Source of the DNA: Chitinophagales bacterium
Lineage (GTDB): Bacteria > Bacteroidota > Bacteroidia > Chitinophagales > Chitinophagaceae
Length of the DNA: 64,000 bases
Direction: 5' to 3'
Assembly (NCBI GenBank): GCA_017303835.1
Contig: JAFLBI010000001.1
Location: 124,001-188,000 of the forward strand
How positions within the stretch are numbered: the first letter of the stretch is position 1; each line of letters opens with the position of its first letter. Under the pieces are notes generated by a model, which saw only the letters and a program-made list of their open reading frames with translations, searched no databases and was not told the DNA's origin. Positions 18,248-26,598 of this stretch are shown here, piece after piece. The translations under genes and the position numbers were made by a program.

Positions 18248-19072
18248 ATGACTTTTTCAAAAAATATGATCTTTTATAAAACAGATGCGGAAGTAGCGAT
18301 GATGAAAGCATCGGCAATGTTGGTTAGCCAGACATTGGCCGAAGTAGCTGCTATGCTGAAACCTGGTGTTACTACAAAGCAAATTGATACACTTTGTGAA
18401 ACCTATGTGCGTGATCATAAAGCAGTTCCCTCATTTAAAAATTATCAGAATACGTATCCGTGGAGTATTTGTGCCAGTGTAAATGATGTGGTGGTCCATG
18501 GATTTCCAAATGATGCGCCATTGAAAGATGGAGATGTGGTATCGATTGATTTAGGTGTGATCTTGAATGGTTGGCATGGTGATCATGCGTATACTTTTAT
18601 CCTTGGTGAAACAAGTGCTGAAAATATTCAGTTAGTAAAAGTAACCAAGGAGTCTTTGTACAAAGGGATTTCGAAAGCGATTGCAGGAAATCGTATCGGT
18701 GATATTTCTTATGCTATTCAAGAACATACAGAAAAGAAATATGGTTATGGTGTGGTGCGCGAATTAGTGGGTCATGGATTGGGTAGAAGTTTGCATGAAG
18801 ATCCGCAAGTGCCCAATTATGGCAAGCGTGGTAATGGTCCGATGATGAAAGAAAATCTAGTCTTGGCCATTGAGCCGATGATTAATCTCGGCACGAGAGA
18901 AGTGTTTACAGATGCTGATGGTTGGACGGTGCGTACTGCAGACGGTAAAGTGTCTGTGCACTTTGAACACGATGTGTGTGTGAAAAGAAATCAGGCATTG
19001 ATTCTTTCAGACTACAGTATCATTGAGGCTGTAGAGAAAAAGAATCCCAACCTCAATACAAGTTATTTCTGA
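18248..19072 (+). CDS. map: methionine aminopeptidase, type I
   Basis: This protein of up to 274 residues removes the initiator Met from nascent proteins. Metal-binding residues are in SIDLGVILNGWHGDHAYTF (two Asp), VGHGLGRSLHEDP (His), IEPMINLG (Glu) and SVHFEHDVCV (Glu). The start is uncertain: ATG 18248 gives MTFSKNMIFYKT, whereas ATG 18266 (MIFYKTDAEV) is the usual family start and lies farther from the terminator. It keeps the conserved secY-map order, but infA does not follow. Confidence 0.95.
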   Translation: MTFSKNMIFYKTDAEVAMMKASAMLVSQTLAEVAAMLKPGVTTKQIDTLCETYVRDHKAVPSFKNYQNTYPWSICASVNDVVVHGFPNDAPLKDGDVVSIDLGVILNGWHGDHAYTFILGETSAENIQLVKVTKESLYKGISKAIAGNRIGDISYAIQEHTEKKYGYGVVRELVGHGLGRSLHEDPQVPNYGKRGNGPMMKENLVLAIEPMINLGTREVFTDADGWTVRTADGKVSVHFEHDVCVKRNQALILSDYSIIEAVEKKNPNLNTSYF

Positions 19073-19075
19073 CAG

Positions 19076-19104
19076 ATACCGCCCCGACGAAGTCGGGGCG
19101 GTAT
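19076..19104. terminator. strong palindrome after map, probable terminator
   Basis: A perfect 13-bp stem ATACCGCCCCGAC / GTCGGGGCGGTAT with loop GAA starts 3 nt after the map stop. There is no T-run on either side, so it may block or process the 3' end rather than act as a classical intrinsic terminator. Confidence 0.55.
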
Positions 19105-19119
19105 GCTTACTCAAGGTAT

Positions 19120-20355
19120 ATGTCAGCAGACAAAAAGACTTTGATCGTAATCGGTGGTGGCGCTGCAGGTTTTTTTTGCGCAGTAAATGCGGCAAGATTG
19201 CAACCGGCGCTGCAAGTGATTATTGTAGAGAAGACCGGTAAAGTACTACAAAAAGTAAAAGTGAGTGGCGGTGGCAGATGTAATGTTACCCATGCTTTGT
19301 TTGAGATTCCTGAATTATCCAGAAGGTACCCGCGCGGACAATCATTTCTGAAAAAATCGCTTCACTGGTTTTCGCCGAAGGATACATTGAGTTGGTTTGC
19401 AGAGCGCGGTGTTAGGATACAACAAGAAACAGACGGCAGGATGTTCCCCAATACCAATAGTTCGCAGACCATTATTGATTGTTTGCTGCGCGAAGCCAAT
19501 CAGTATGGAGTAGAATTGTTATTGAATTGTGATGTGCAGGAGATAAGCAGACATGAAGCAAAATTTGTACTGATTACAGCAGGCAACAGAATACTTAAAG
19601 CAGATTATCTCTGCATCGCAACAGGAGGCTATCCGAAAGCAGCACAATTTGATTGGTTAACAGCAACAGGGCATACCATTACACCTCCTGTTCCATCTTT
19701 GTTTACATTCAATATGCCTAAGCATCCAATTACTGCTTTGATGGGTGTAAGTGTCGCGAATGCCTCAGTAAAAATACTCGGTACCAAATTGCAGGAGACT
19801 GGTCCGGTATTGATTACACACTGGGGTATGAGCGGTCCGGCTGTTTTACGTTTATCTGCTTGGGGTGCAAGAGAACTGGCTGATAAACAGTATCAGTTTA
19901 CAGCTATGGTTAATTGGTTGCCTGAATATCATGAGCAGTCGCTAAAAGAAGCATTTACAGACTTGCGTCAGACTCAAGCTGCACAAAAAATACATGGTAA
20001 AAATCCATTTGGCTTACCCAACAGACTTTGGACATTCTTTTTAGAACAAGCAGGGGTTACCGAGCAAATGCGATGGGCAGATCTGCCTGCAAAACAGCAG
20101 CAGCAACTCATCCGTTTATTAGTGGCCAATGAATTTATTGTAAACGGAAAAACAACCTTCAAAGAAGAGTTCGTGACTTGTGGCGGTATTCAACTGAATG
20201 AAGTTGATGTGAATAGTATGCAAAGCAAGCTGCTACCAGGGCTTTATTTTGCCGGTGAAGTAATGGATGTAGATGGCATTACTGGCGGTTTTAATTTTCA
20301 GCATGCCTGGACATCTGGCTGGATAGCTGCACAGCATATTGCACAGCAGGTTTAA
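19120..20355 (+). CDS. HI0933/YhiN family flavoprotein (NAD(P)/FAD-dependent oxidoreductase)
   Basis: This 411-residue protein begins with a Rossmann FAD motif (IVIGGGAAGFFCAVNAARLQ) followed by the family mark KVKVSGGGRCNVTHA. It ends with LYFAGEVMDVDGITGGFNFQ then HAWTSGWIA, as in HI0933/BaiN-like proteins. The fold binds FAD. The substrate is not known for most members, although some relatives reduce steroids or bile acids. It is probably monocistronic. A short convergent gene follows after 3 nt. Confidence 0.9.
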   Translation: MSADKKTLIVIGGGAAGFFCAVNAARLQPALQVIIVEKTGKVLQKVKVSGGGRCNVTHALFEIPELSRRYPRGQSFLKKSLHWFSPKDTLSWFAERGVRIQQETDGRMFPNTNSSQTIIDCLLREANQYGVELLLNCDVQEISRHEAKFVLITAGNRILKADYLCIATGGYPKAAQFDWLTATGHTITPPVPSLFTFNMPKHPITALMGVSVANASVKILGTKLQETGPVLITHWGMSGPAVLRLSAWGARELADKQYQFTAMVNWLPEYHEQSLKEAFTDLRQTQAAQKIHGKNPFGLPNRLWTFFLEQAGVTEQMRWADLPAKQQQQLIRLLVANEFIVNGKTTFKEEFVTCGGIQLNEVDVNSMQSKLLPGLYFAGEVMDVDGITGGFNFQHAWTSGWIAAQHIAQQV

Positions 20356-20358
20356 ATA

Positions 20359-20628
20359 TCAGCCTTTCCCTTTCTTAACTTTTTCCTGATTCACTTTGTA
20401 ACGCATATCCAGGGTGCCGTCCTTTTTTCTGGGGCCTGCAGCACGAACTGCTTCTTTATTGGCTTTATAACGCATATCAAGACTACCATCCGCTTTTTTG
20501 GGGCCAACAGGTTTTACGGCAATAACAGGCTTTGTATTGGTTTTTGTAGTAGCAGGGGCTGGTTTGGTCTGTGCAAACAAAGTGGTAGTGATGCAAAGCG
20601 CAAGCAGTATTGGAAGCATCTTTTTCAT
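20359..20628 (-). CDS. small secreted protein with two copies of a GPKKxDGxLDMRYK motif
   Basis: This 89-residue protein starts at ATG 20628. A TTG two codons upstream is less likely. A signal peptide (MKKMLPILLALCITTTLFAQ) is followed by a Thr/Lys/Pro linker. Two repeats then follow, GPKKADGSLDMRYKANKE and GPRKKDGTLDMRYKVNQE, and the tail is KVKKGKG. The mature protein is strongly basic. I recognise the repeat as common in Chitinophagaceae hypothetical proteins but know no function. Cell-wall, LPS or nucleic-acid binding are only guesses. Confidence 0.75.
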   Translation of the reverse strand: MKKMLPILLALCITTTLFAQTKPAPATTKTNTKPVIAVKPVGPKKADGSLDMRYKANKEAVRAAGPRKKDGTLDMRYKVNQEKVKKGKG

Positions 20629-20715
20629 GTCCAAAAGTTTGAACTAAAATAAGCTGATTTTGATGGATGTGAATTTCCGGGTAAAAATTAGTAATTTAAA
20701 GAAAACGATTGCCTC

Positions 20716-21144
20716 ATGAGAAAAGTTAGTGATATCCTTCGCCGCAAGGGAAACCATATTGCCAGCGTTCCACCTGAAACCACAGTAATTGATGCATTGC
20801 GTATGATGGCCGATCAAAACATCGGATCCGTTGTGGTGATGAAACAAGGTGTTTTTGCAGGTATTATGACGGAACGCGATTACTCACGCAAAGTGATTCT
20901 CAAAGGGCGTCATTCCGATGAAACCACAGTGGGAGACATCATGACCAGTGATTTTCCACCGGTGGATATGAATACCACCATTGATACTTGCATGCAACTC
21001 ATGTCTTCATTTAAAATAAGATACCTGCCTGTTGTCAATGATGGTCAACTGGCAGGTATCGTTTCGATGAATGATGTGGTGGCTGAGACAATTCTCAATC
21101 AGCAAGAAACCATCCATCAGTTACAGAACTATATTCAGTCCTGA
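20716..21144 (+). CDS. CBS-domain pair protein
   Basis: This 142-residue protein is made of two CBS repeats: SVPPETTVIDALRMMADQNI with GIMTERDYSRKVI, and FPPVDMNTTIDTCMQLMSSF with GIVSMNDVV. CBS pairs usually bind adenine nucleotides and regulate a partner protein. No catalytic domain is attached and no partner is evident next to it. Its stop codon touches the stop codon of the convergent lipoprotein gene with no gap. Confidence 0.9.
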   Translation: MRKVSDILRRKGNHIASVPPETTVIDALRMMADQNIGSVVVMKQGVFAGIMTERDYSRKVILKGRHSDETTVGDIMTSDFPPVDMNTTIDTCMQLMSSFKIRYLPVVNDGQLAGIVSMNDVVAETILNQQETIHQLQNYIQS

Positions 21145-21945
21145 TTATTTCGGTACAACAAAGCTACTTACGGGGCTTGCTTTAGGCGAGATGCTGGGAT
21201 ATACGCGCACACCTGAAGCTGGGTCATCATATCCATCATCCACAGAGCCATCGCCATGTGCAATAACGTAAACTGTTTGACCAGTTTTGAAACCATTTGA
21301 GTTCATCCATTTGGTATCAAAAATCATGGTCTCGGTAATTTCATTAGTGCCATTCATTTTGAGTTTGAATGTGGCAGTATAATTCTTGCTGCTCACATCA
21401 TTTTTATCGCTAAAAAAGAAACGAACAGGCTTGAGCTTGCCGGAGGTATTGGTGAAAATGGGTTCTATAAAAACACCATTATGTGCCAAGCCAAGGCTGA
21501 TCATGTTTTGTACAGTTGGATTCTTATCGAAACCGGCAATTTGTAATGCTGTTACTTCAATACCTGATATGGTACTCATTACTTCCGGTTTAGCCAAACT
21601 AGTGGTTTGGTGGTTGGTGGCTGCGTGGTGTAAACCCATGATTTTGCCTGTACCATAACCGGCTTTGGTATAGGAGATGTCATAAGTGCCCTGCGGAATA
21701 GAATCCAGTTTCCAGTTACCTGTTGCATCAGTAGTCGTACGTACGGTGCTGTTGTCTATGGCAACGGTAATGCCGCTGTTATCAGCCGCAAGATTGCCGT
21801 CTTCATCGTAAAGTAAAATGCGGCCTACGATATTGGCACGTGTTTGTGAAGCCTGAACCAGGTCTGGAACAGGAATGGTGTTTTGGGTGCTGTTTTTGCC
21901 ACAGGCTGCAGCAATCAGCAGGAGTAGAAATAGATTACGTTTCAT
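21145..21945 (-). CDS. lipoprotein with carboxypeptidase-regulatory-like domain
   Basis: This 266-residue protein starts at ATG 21945 (MKRNLFLLLLIAAACGKN). A lipobox AAAC predicts lipidation at Cys15. Residues about 38-100 look like a CarboxypepD_reg/Ig-like domain (NIVGRILLYDEDGNLA, TTDATGNWKLDSIPQGTYDI), a fold common in surface proteins of this phylum. The rest is beta-rich and unrecognised. Function unknown. It is monocistronic and convergent with the CBS gene. Confidence 0.75.
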   Translation of the reverse strand: MKRNLFLLLLIAAACGKNSTQNTIPVPDLVQASQTRANIVGRILLYDEDGNLAADNSGITVAIDNSTVRTTTDATGNWKLDSIPQGTYDISYTKAGYGTGKIMGLHHAATNHQTTSLAKPEVMSTISGIEVTALQIAGFDKNPTVQNMISLGLAHNGVFIEPIFTNTSGKLKPVRFFFSDKNDVSSKNYTATFKLKMNGTNEITETMIFDTKWMNSNGFKTGQTVYVIAHGDGSVDDGYDDPASGVRVYPSISPKASPVSSFVVPK

Positions 21946-22061
21946 TATCAATGAATTAGGGAGAAAAAATAGGGCAAAAACGATAATTCTGAGATTAAGA
22001 AAGGCTAAACTTATTTGGTTGATGATTTTTTGTCAAAATATGCCTGAAAATCAGGCTGGGA

Positions 22062-22125
22062 TTGCTTTTTTACGCATTTGATTCCCTACCTTTGCGCTCC
22101 CGATTTAAAACCCTCGGGATTTTTT
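22062..22125 (+). promoter_or_regulatory. rpsA promoter and attenuator-like leader
   Basis: A -33 TTG (22062-22064) and a -7 box TACCTTTG (22087-22094) are separated by 22 bp. The short leader carries TCCCGA (22098-22103) pairing with TCGGGA (22114-22119), directly followed by TTTTTT and the ATG. This has the layout of an intrinsic terminator immediately before the coding region, which could give feedback control of S1. Confidence 0.65.
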
Positions 22126-24021
22126 ATGAAACTGATTGTTAAACAATTAAACGCAGATGCACAGGAGTCAACTGGTGCTGCCGAAGCGGCCGCTGAGACT
22201 ACTGCGTCAACAAACACACCTGTGGAAGCTGTTGTTACAGCGCACGATGATTTTGACTGGAGCGTAGACAAGCGCAATGTAAGCCATTACAAAGCAGACG
22301 AAAAAGCGAAGTACGATAAAGTGTACGATGCCACTTTCGTTCAGATCAATGATGGTGAAATCATCAAAGGCGGTGTGGTAGGTGTTACCAAAACCGACGT
22401 GGTGATCAACATTGGTTTTAAGAGCGATGGTCTGGTATCATTGAACGAATTCCGCGACACACCAGGTTTGAAAGTTGGTGATGAAGTGGAAGTGATGGTT
22501 GTAGAAAAAGAAGACAGACAAGGTCACCTGCACCTGAGCCGCAAGCAAGCGCGCATCTTCCGTGCATGGGAGCGTATCGTTGAAGTACACAAGACTGGTG
22601 AAGTGGTTACCGGTGTGGTTACCAGCAAAACCAAGGGTGGCTTGATCGTAGACGTATTTGGTATGGAAACCTTCCTGCCAGGTTCTCAGATTGATGTGAA
22701 GCCTGTAACTGATTACGATCAGTTTGTAGGTAAGACTATGGAGTTTAAGGTTGTGAAGATCAACGAAGCAATCAAGAACGCAGTAGTATCACACAAAGCC
22801 CTCATCGAAAGCGATATCGAAGCACAACGTGCAGAGATCATGAGCAAGCTGGAGAAAGGTCAGGTACTGGAAGGAACTGTGAAGAACATCACCGACTTCG
22901 GTGCCTTCATGGATCTGGGTGGTCTGGACGGTCTGCTCTATATCACAGATATTTCATGGGGTCGTATCTCTCACCCAAGCGAGGTTGTAAAACTCGACCA
23001 GAAGCTGCAGGTGGTAGTATTGGATTTCGACGACGACAAGAAGCGTATCAGCCTTGGTCTGAAGCAGCTGACGCCACATCCTTGGGATGTGCTGCCTGAA
23101 AACCTCAGCGAAGGTGCTGTTGTGAAGGGTAAAGTAGTGAACATCGAAGATTACGGTGCATTCTTGGAAATTCAGCCTGGTGTTGAAGGTCTGGTACACG
23201 TATCTGAGATCACTTGGGCCAATACCCCAATCAATGCAAAAGAATTCTTCAAGCTGGGTGATGAGCATGAAGCGAAAGTGGTTACCCTGGATAAGGACAG
23301 CCGCAAGATGAGTCTCTCTATCAAGCAAATGAGCGAAGATCCTTGGACTACCATCGAAGATAAATTCCCAGAAGGTAGCAAGCATAAGGGTCTCGTTAAG
23401 AATATTACACCTTATGGTGTATTTGTTGAACTGGAAGCTGGTATCGGTGGTATGATCCACATCAGCGACCTGAGCTGGTTAAAGCGTTTCAACCATCCTT
23501 CTGAGTATGTGAAAGTTGCAGAGCACATCGATACAGTTATCCTGAGCATCGATAAGGAAAACCGTAAGCTCCAACTGGGTCACAAACAACTGGAAGAAGA
23601 TCCCTGGAATGCACTGGAAGATACATTTGCTATCGGAACAGTGCATGAGGGTACCGTAATCCGTAAGGATGATAAAGGTGCTTTGGTACAGTTGTCTTAT
23701 GGTCTGGAAGGCTTTGCGCCTAACCGCCACCTGGGTAAAGAAGATGGCACTACCGTTAAGGCTGATGAAGTGAACCAGTTTATGGTGATCGAATTCGACC
23801 GCAACGAGAAGCGTATCGTACTTAGCCATGCCCGTATCTGGGAACAGGTGAAGACCGAAGAGAAGGAAGCCGCTAAGAAAGAAGCCCGCAGCGAAGCTGA
23901 AAAGACGAAGAAAGCTGTGAAAACCATCCAGAACAAGGTAGAAAAAGCTACCCTTGGTGATCTGGGTGCGCTGGCCGAAATCAAAGCCAAATTGCAGGAA
24001 GGCGAGGGAGATGCTAAATAA
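22126..24021 (+). CDS. rpsA: 30S ribosomal protein S1
   Basis: This 631-residue protein starts at ATG 22126 (MKLIVKQLNADA). The open frame upstream covers the promoter and is rejected. It has an Ala/Thr-rich N-terminal segment, then six S1/OB repeats, for example GTVKNITDFGAFMDLGGLDG, GKVVNIEDYGAFLEIQPGVE and GLVKNITPYGVFVELEAGIG. The C-terminal tail is a charged helix. S1 brings mRNA to the 30S, which is important in a phylum with weak Shine-Dalgarno use. It is monocistronic with its own promoter and terminator. Confidence 0.96.
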   Translation: MKLIVKQLNADAQESTGAAEAAAETTASTNTPVEAVVTAHDDFDWSVDKRNVSHYKADEKAKYDKVYDATFVQINDGEIIKGGVVGVTKTDVVINIGFKSDGLVSLNEFRDTPGLKVGDEVEVMVVEKEDRQGHLHLSRKQARIFRAWERIVEVHKTGEVVTGVVTSKTKGGLIVDVFGMETFLPGSQIDVKPVTDYDQFVGKTMEFKVVKINEAIKNAVVSHKALIESDIEAQRAEIMSKLEKGQVLEGTVKNITDFGAFMDLGGLDGLLYITDISWGRISHPSEVVKLDQKLQVVVLDFDDDKKRISLGLKQLTPHPWDVLPENLSEGAVVKGKVVNIEDYGAFLEIQPGVEGLVHVSEITWANTPINAKEFFKLGDEHEAKVVTLDKDSRKMSLSIKQMSEDPWTTIEDKFPEGSKHKGLVKNITPYGVFVELEAGIGGMIHISDLSWLKRFNHPSEYVKVAEHIDTVILSIDKENRKLQLGHKQLEEDPWNALEDTFAIGTVHEGTVIRKDDKGALVQLSYGLEGFAPNRHLGKEDGTTVKADEVNQFMVIEFDRNEKRIVLSHARIWEQVKTEEKEAAKKEARSEAEKTKKAVKTIQNKVEKATLGDLGALAEIKAKLQEGEGDAK

Positions 24022-24053
24022 GCACCTGTCCTTGTAGGAATAGTTACAGTAGA

Positions 24054-24081
24054 GGCCATCCGTTAGCGGATGGCCTTTTTT
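24054..24081 (+). terminator. intrinsic terminator of rpsA
   Basis: A perfect 9-bp stem GGCCATCCG / CGGATGGCC with a 4-nt loop is followed by TTTTTTATT. Confidence 0.92.
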
Positions 24082-24164
24082 ATTGATTATGAGGTTTTTA
24101 GATAAATCTTAACGGGTCTTTTGCCCGATTCAGCATTTGGGTGGATATATTGCCGTTAATTCAT

Positions 24165-24172
24165 TAATTTTG
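24165..24172 (+). promoter_or_regulatory. -7 box of the bamD operon
   Basis: TAATTTTG lies 8 nt before the bamD start codon. A well-placed -33 TTG is not seen (the nearest gives a spacing of 25 bp). If used, the mRNA leader would be only a few nucleotides long. Confidence 0.5.
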
Positions 24173-24180
24173 CCAGCTTT

Positions 24181-25014
24181 ATGATGAGGACCTTACGTAT
24201 TCTGTTATTTACTTTAATCGTGTTTTTGGGGGCCTGCTCCAACAAATTCAATAAGGTAATGAAGAGCAAGGACCTTGAGTATAAGTACCAGATGGCTGAA
24301 CAGTATTATGCCAACAAAAAGTATAACTACTCTCAGCAGCTCTTTGAAGAATTGTCGCCCTACCTAAAAGGATCTCCTCGTTATGAAGATATGTTCTATA
24401 AATGGGCATATTCCTACTATAATACCAGAGATTATATTAATGGAGAAAACCTCTTCAAAACCTTTGTTGAATATTTCCCAACAAGTGCCAAGGCAGAAGA
24501 GTGTGAGTATATGCGTGCTTACTGTTTCTATAAGCAATCGCCCAAAGTAGAATTAGATCAAACGCCTACAAACAAGACCATGTCTTTGATGCAGGCTTTT
24601 ATAAATACCCACCCAACATCTAAGCGTGTAAAGGAAGCAAACGAGATCATTGATGTTTGCAGAGAGAAACTCGAAGCAAAGGAATTAAAGAGTGCACAGC
24701 TCTATTACGACTTAGGTTATTACAAAGCTGCTGCCATCGCATTTGCAAATGTATCAGATAACTATCCTGATTCAAAGCGAGCAGATGAGTACAAGTTGCT
24801 GGTGATTCGTTCATACTATAAGTATGCTGAAAACAGCTACGAGGAAAAACAGAAAGAGCGTTTTGAAAAAGTACTTGCAGAGATTGCAGATTTTAAAGAA
24901 CGTTTCGGAGACAGTAAGTTGCTGGAGGAGGTGACAAAATTCAAAACACAGACCGATAATTTTTTAAAAAATATCAATACTAACAACAATGAGCAAACTA
25001 AGAAGACAGCTTAG
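24181..25014 (+). CDS. bamD: outer membrane assembly lipoprotein BamD
   Basis: This 277-residue protein has a signal ending in the lipobox LGAC (Cys19). TPR-like repeats follow (YQMAEQYYANKKYNYSQQLF, GENLFKTFVEYFPTSAKAEE, VSDNYPDSKRADEYKLLVIR). BamD works with BamA to insert beta-barrel proteins in the outer membrane. Its end overlaps rpoZ by 26 bp, a gene order (bamD-rpoZ-coaBC-DUF4835) that I recognise as conserved in Bacteroidota. Confidence 0.92.
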   Translation: MMRTLRILLFTLIVFLGACSNKFNKVMKSKDLEYKYQMAEQYYANKKYNYSQQLFEELSPYLKGSPRYEDMFYKWAYSYYNTRDYINGENLFKTFVEYFPTSAKAEECEYMRAYCFYKQSPKVELDQTPTNKTMSLMQAFINTHPTSKRVKEANEIIDVCREKLEAKELKSAQLYYDLGYYKAAAIAFANVSDNYPDSKRADEYKLLVIRSYYKYAENSYEEKQKERFEKVLAEIADFKERFGDSKLLEEVTKFKTQTDNFLKNINTNNNEQTKKTA

Positions 25015-25330
25015 CGCCAATACTTCCAATGTTGTGGAGACCAAGCACCTGGTGGATATCAAAGCACATACAGGTAACCTGTATGAGTCTATTGCAATCA
25101 TTGCCAAGCGTGCCAACCAGATCAATATCTCTCTGAGAGAAGAACTGCACAACAAGCTGGAGGAGTTTGCCAGCCATACAGACAGTCTGGAAGAAATTCA
25201 TGAGAACAAAGAACAGATTGAAATTTCCAGAGCTTATGAGCGTATGCCTAACCCTGCAATCCTGGCTACTCAGGAATTCATGGAGCACAAGGTTTACCAC
25301 CGCAACGCTGACAACGATTTGTTCCGTTAA
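24989..25330 (+). CDS. rpoZ: RNA polymerase omega subunit (Rpb6-like)
   Basis: This 113-residue protein has NLYESIAIIAKRANQINISL and PNPAILATQEFMEHKVYHR, the Bacteroidota form of omega, which resembles Rpb6. It supports assembly of the RNA polymerase beta' subunit. The start codon lies inside bamD in another frame, indicating coupling. A strong terminator-like hairpin follows. Confidence 0.92.
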   Translation: MSKLRRQLSANTSNVVETKHLVDIKAHTGNLYESIAIIAKRANQINISLREELHNKLEEFASHTDSLEEIHENKEQIEISRAYERMPNPAILATQEFMEHKVYHRNADNDLFR

Positions 25331-25352
25331 TCATACGGTAAGTTAATTCCAG

Positions 25353-25382
25353 AACGGCAGTCATTTGACTGCCGTTTTTTGT
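25353..25382 (+). terminator. intrinsic terminator between rpoZ and coaBC
   Basis: A perfect 10-bp stem (AACGGCAGTC / GACTGCCGTT, loop ATTT) is followed by TTTTGTTTT. It ends 14 nt before the coaBC ATG, so coaBC must be transcribed by read-through or from a weak promoter overlapping the hairpin. Confidence 0.93.
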
Positions 25383-25395
25383 TTTACTTTACGGT

Positions 25396-26598
25396 ATGCG
25401 AGCATTGCTGGGAAAAAAGATTATTCTGGGTATCACTGGTAGTATTGCTGCCTATAAATCCATTCATTTACTAAGGCTGCTCACAAAAGCCGGCGCAGAA
25501 GTACAAGTGATCATGACACCGGCTGCAAAGGATTTTGTGGCGCCGCTCACTTTGGCCACTTTATCTGGTAAAAAGGTACTGACTGATATGTTTGCTGAAG
25601 ACAGCTGGGCCAATCATGTAATGCTTGGTCGCTGGGCTGATCTGATGCTGATTGTACCAGCCAGTTGCAATACAATGGCAAAAATGGCCAATGGTATTTG
25701 TGATAATCTCTTGATGGCTGTGTATCTCTCTGCAACTTGTCCGGTTGCAATTGCCCCTGCTATGGATGAAGATATGTGGCACCATAAGGCAACCAAGCGA
25801 AACATCGCCTTGCTACAGGAAGCCGGCAATCGCGTACTACCTGTTGGTAAGGGTGCTTTAGCCAGTGGCTTGGAGGGTGATGGGCGTGTTGCCGAACCTG
25901 AGTATATCCTTACATGGATTGTAGAAACATATTTCAGAAATACAGCGCTTGCTGGAAAGAAGGCCTTAGTAACTGCAGGCCCCACACATGAGCCGATAGA
26001 CCCGGTACGTTTTGTAGGTAATCGTTCATCGGGCAAAATGGGTATTGCACTTGCAGAAGCTTTGTATATGCAAGGTGCTGAAGTATTGCTGATTGCTGGG
26101 CCGATGGATCGTTGCCCTGCTTATGCAGGCATCCGTGTGGTTTCTGTACAAACTGCTGCGCAGATGTATGAAGCCTGCATGGCTGGAATGGAAGCAGCTG
26201 ATATCATAGTGATGAATGCTGCAGTTGCTGATTTCACACCACAGATGGTAGCAGATAGCAAGATCAAAAAGTCAGGTGATGCTGGTATGCAATTGGAACT
26301 GGTGAAGACAAAGGATATTTTGCTTGCTATGGGTGAGCGTAAGCAAGCGAACCAGTTTCTACTAGGATTTGCATTGGAAACCAATGATGGCGAAGCCAAT
26401 GCACATAAGAAGCTTATTCATAAGAAACTAGATGCAGTTGTCTTGAATACTTTGGAGAATCCCGGTGCGGGATTTGGTTATGATACCAATCAGGCTGTAT
26501 TTATCACCTCTGCAGATAAGCAATCATTGCCTTTGCAGTCTAAGCAGGATATGGCTGAAGCGATTGTTCAACTCATTATTGCAAAACGAAATGGGTAA
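25396..26598 (+). CDS. coaBC: bifunctional phosphopantothenoylcysteine decarboxylase / phosphopantothenate-cysteine ligase
   Basis: This 400-residue enzyme carries out two steps of coenzyme A synthesis. The N-terminal FMN-dependent decarboxylase has GITGSIAAYKSIHLLRLL, the catalytic His in NHVMLGRWADL and PAMDEDMW. The clamp segment reads LASGLEGDGRVAEP, with Ser where E. coli has the catalytic Cys158. The C-terminal ligase has TAGPTHEPIDPVRFVGNRSS and NAAVADFTP. The next gene starts inside its last codons. Confidence 0.95.
   Translation: MRALLGKKIILGITGSIAAYKSIHLLRLLTKAGAEVQVIMTPAAKDFVAPLTLATLSGKKVLTDMFAEDSWANHVMLGRWADLMLIVPASCNTMAKMANGICDNLLMAVYLSATCPVAIAPAMDEDMWHHKATKRNIALLQEAGNRVLPVGKGALASGLEGDGRVAEPEYILTWIVETYFRNTALAGKKALVTAGPTHEPIDPVRFVGNRSSGKMGIALAEALYMQGAEVLLIAGPMDRCPAYAGIRVVSVQTAAQMYEACMAGMEAADIIVMNAAVADFTPQMVADSKIKKSGDAGMQLELVKTKDILLAMGERKQANQFLLGFALETNDGEANAHKKLIHKKLDAVVLNTLENPGAGFGYDTNQAVFITSADKQSLPLQSKQDMAEAIVQLIIAKRNG

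Noticed and set aside
22078-22125. Longer start for rpsA
   Set aside because: It would place the start codon before the promoter -7 box and translate the leader hairpin.
26465-26590. Longer start for the DUF4835 gene inside coaBC
   Set aside because: The first 42 residues come from coaBC in another frame. The ATG at 26591 begins a proper signal peptide.
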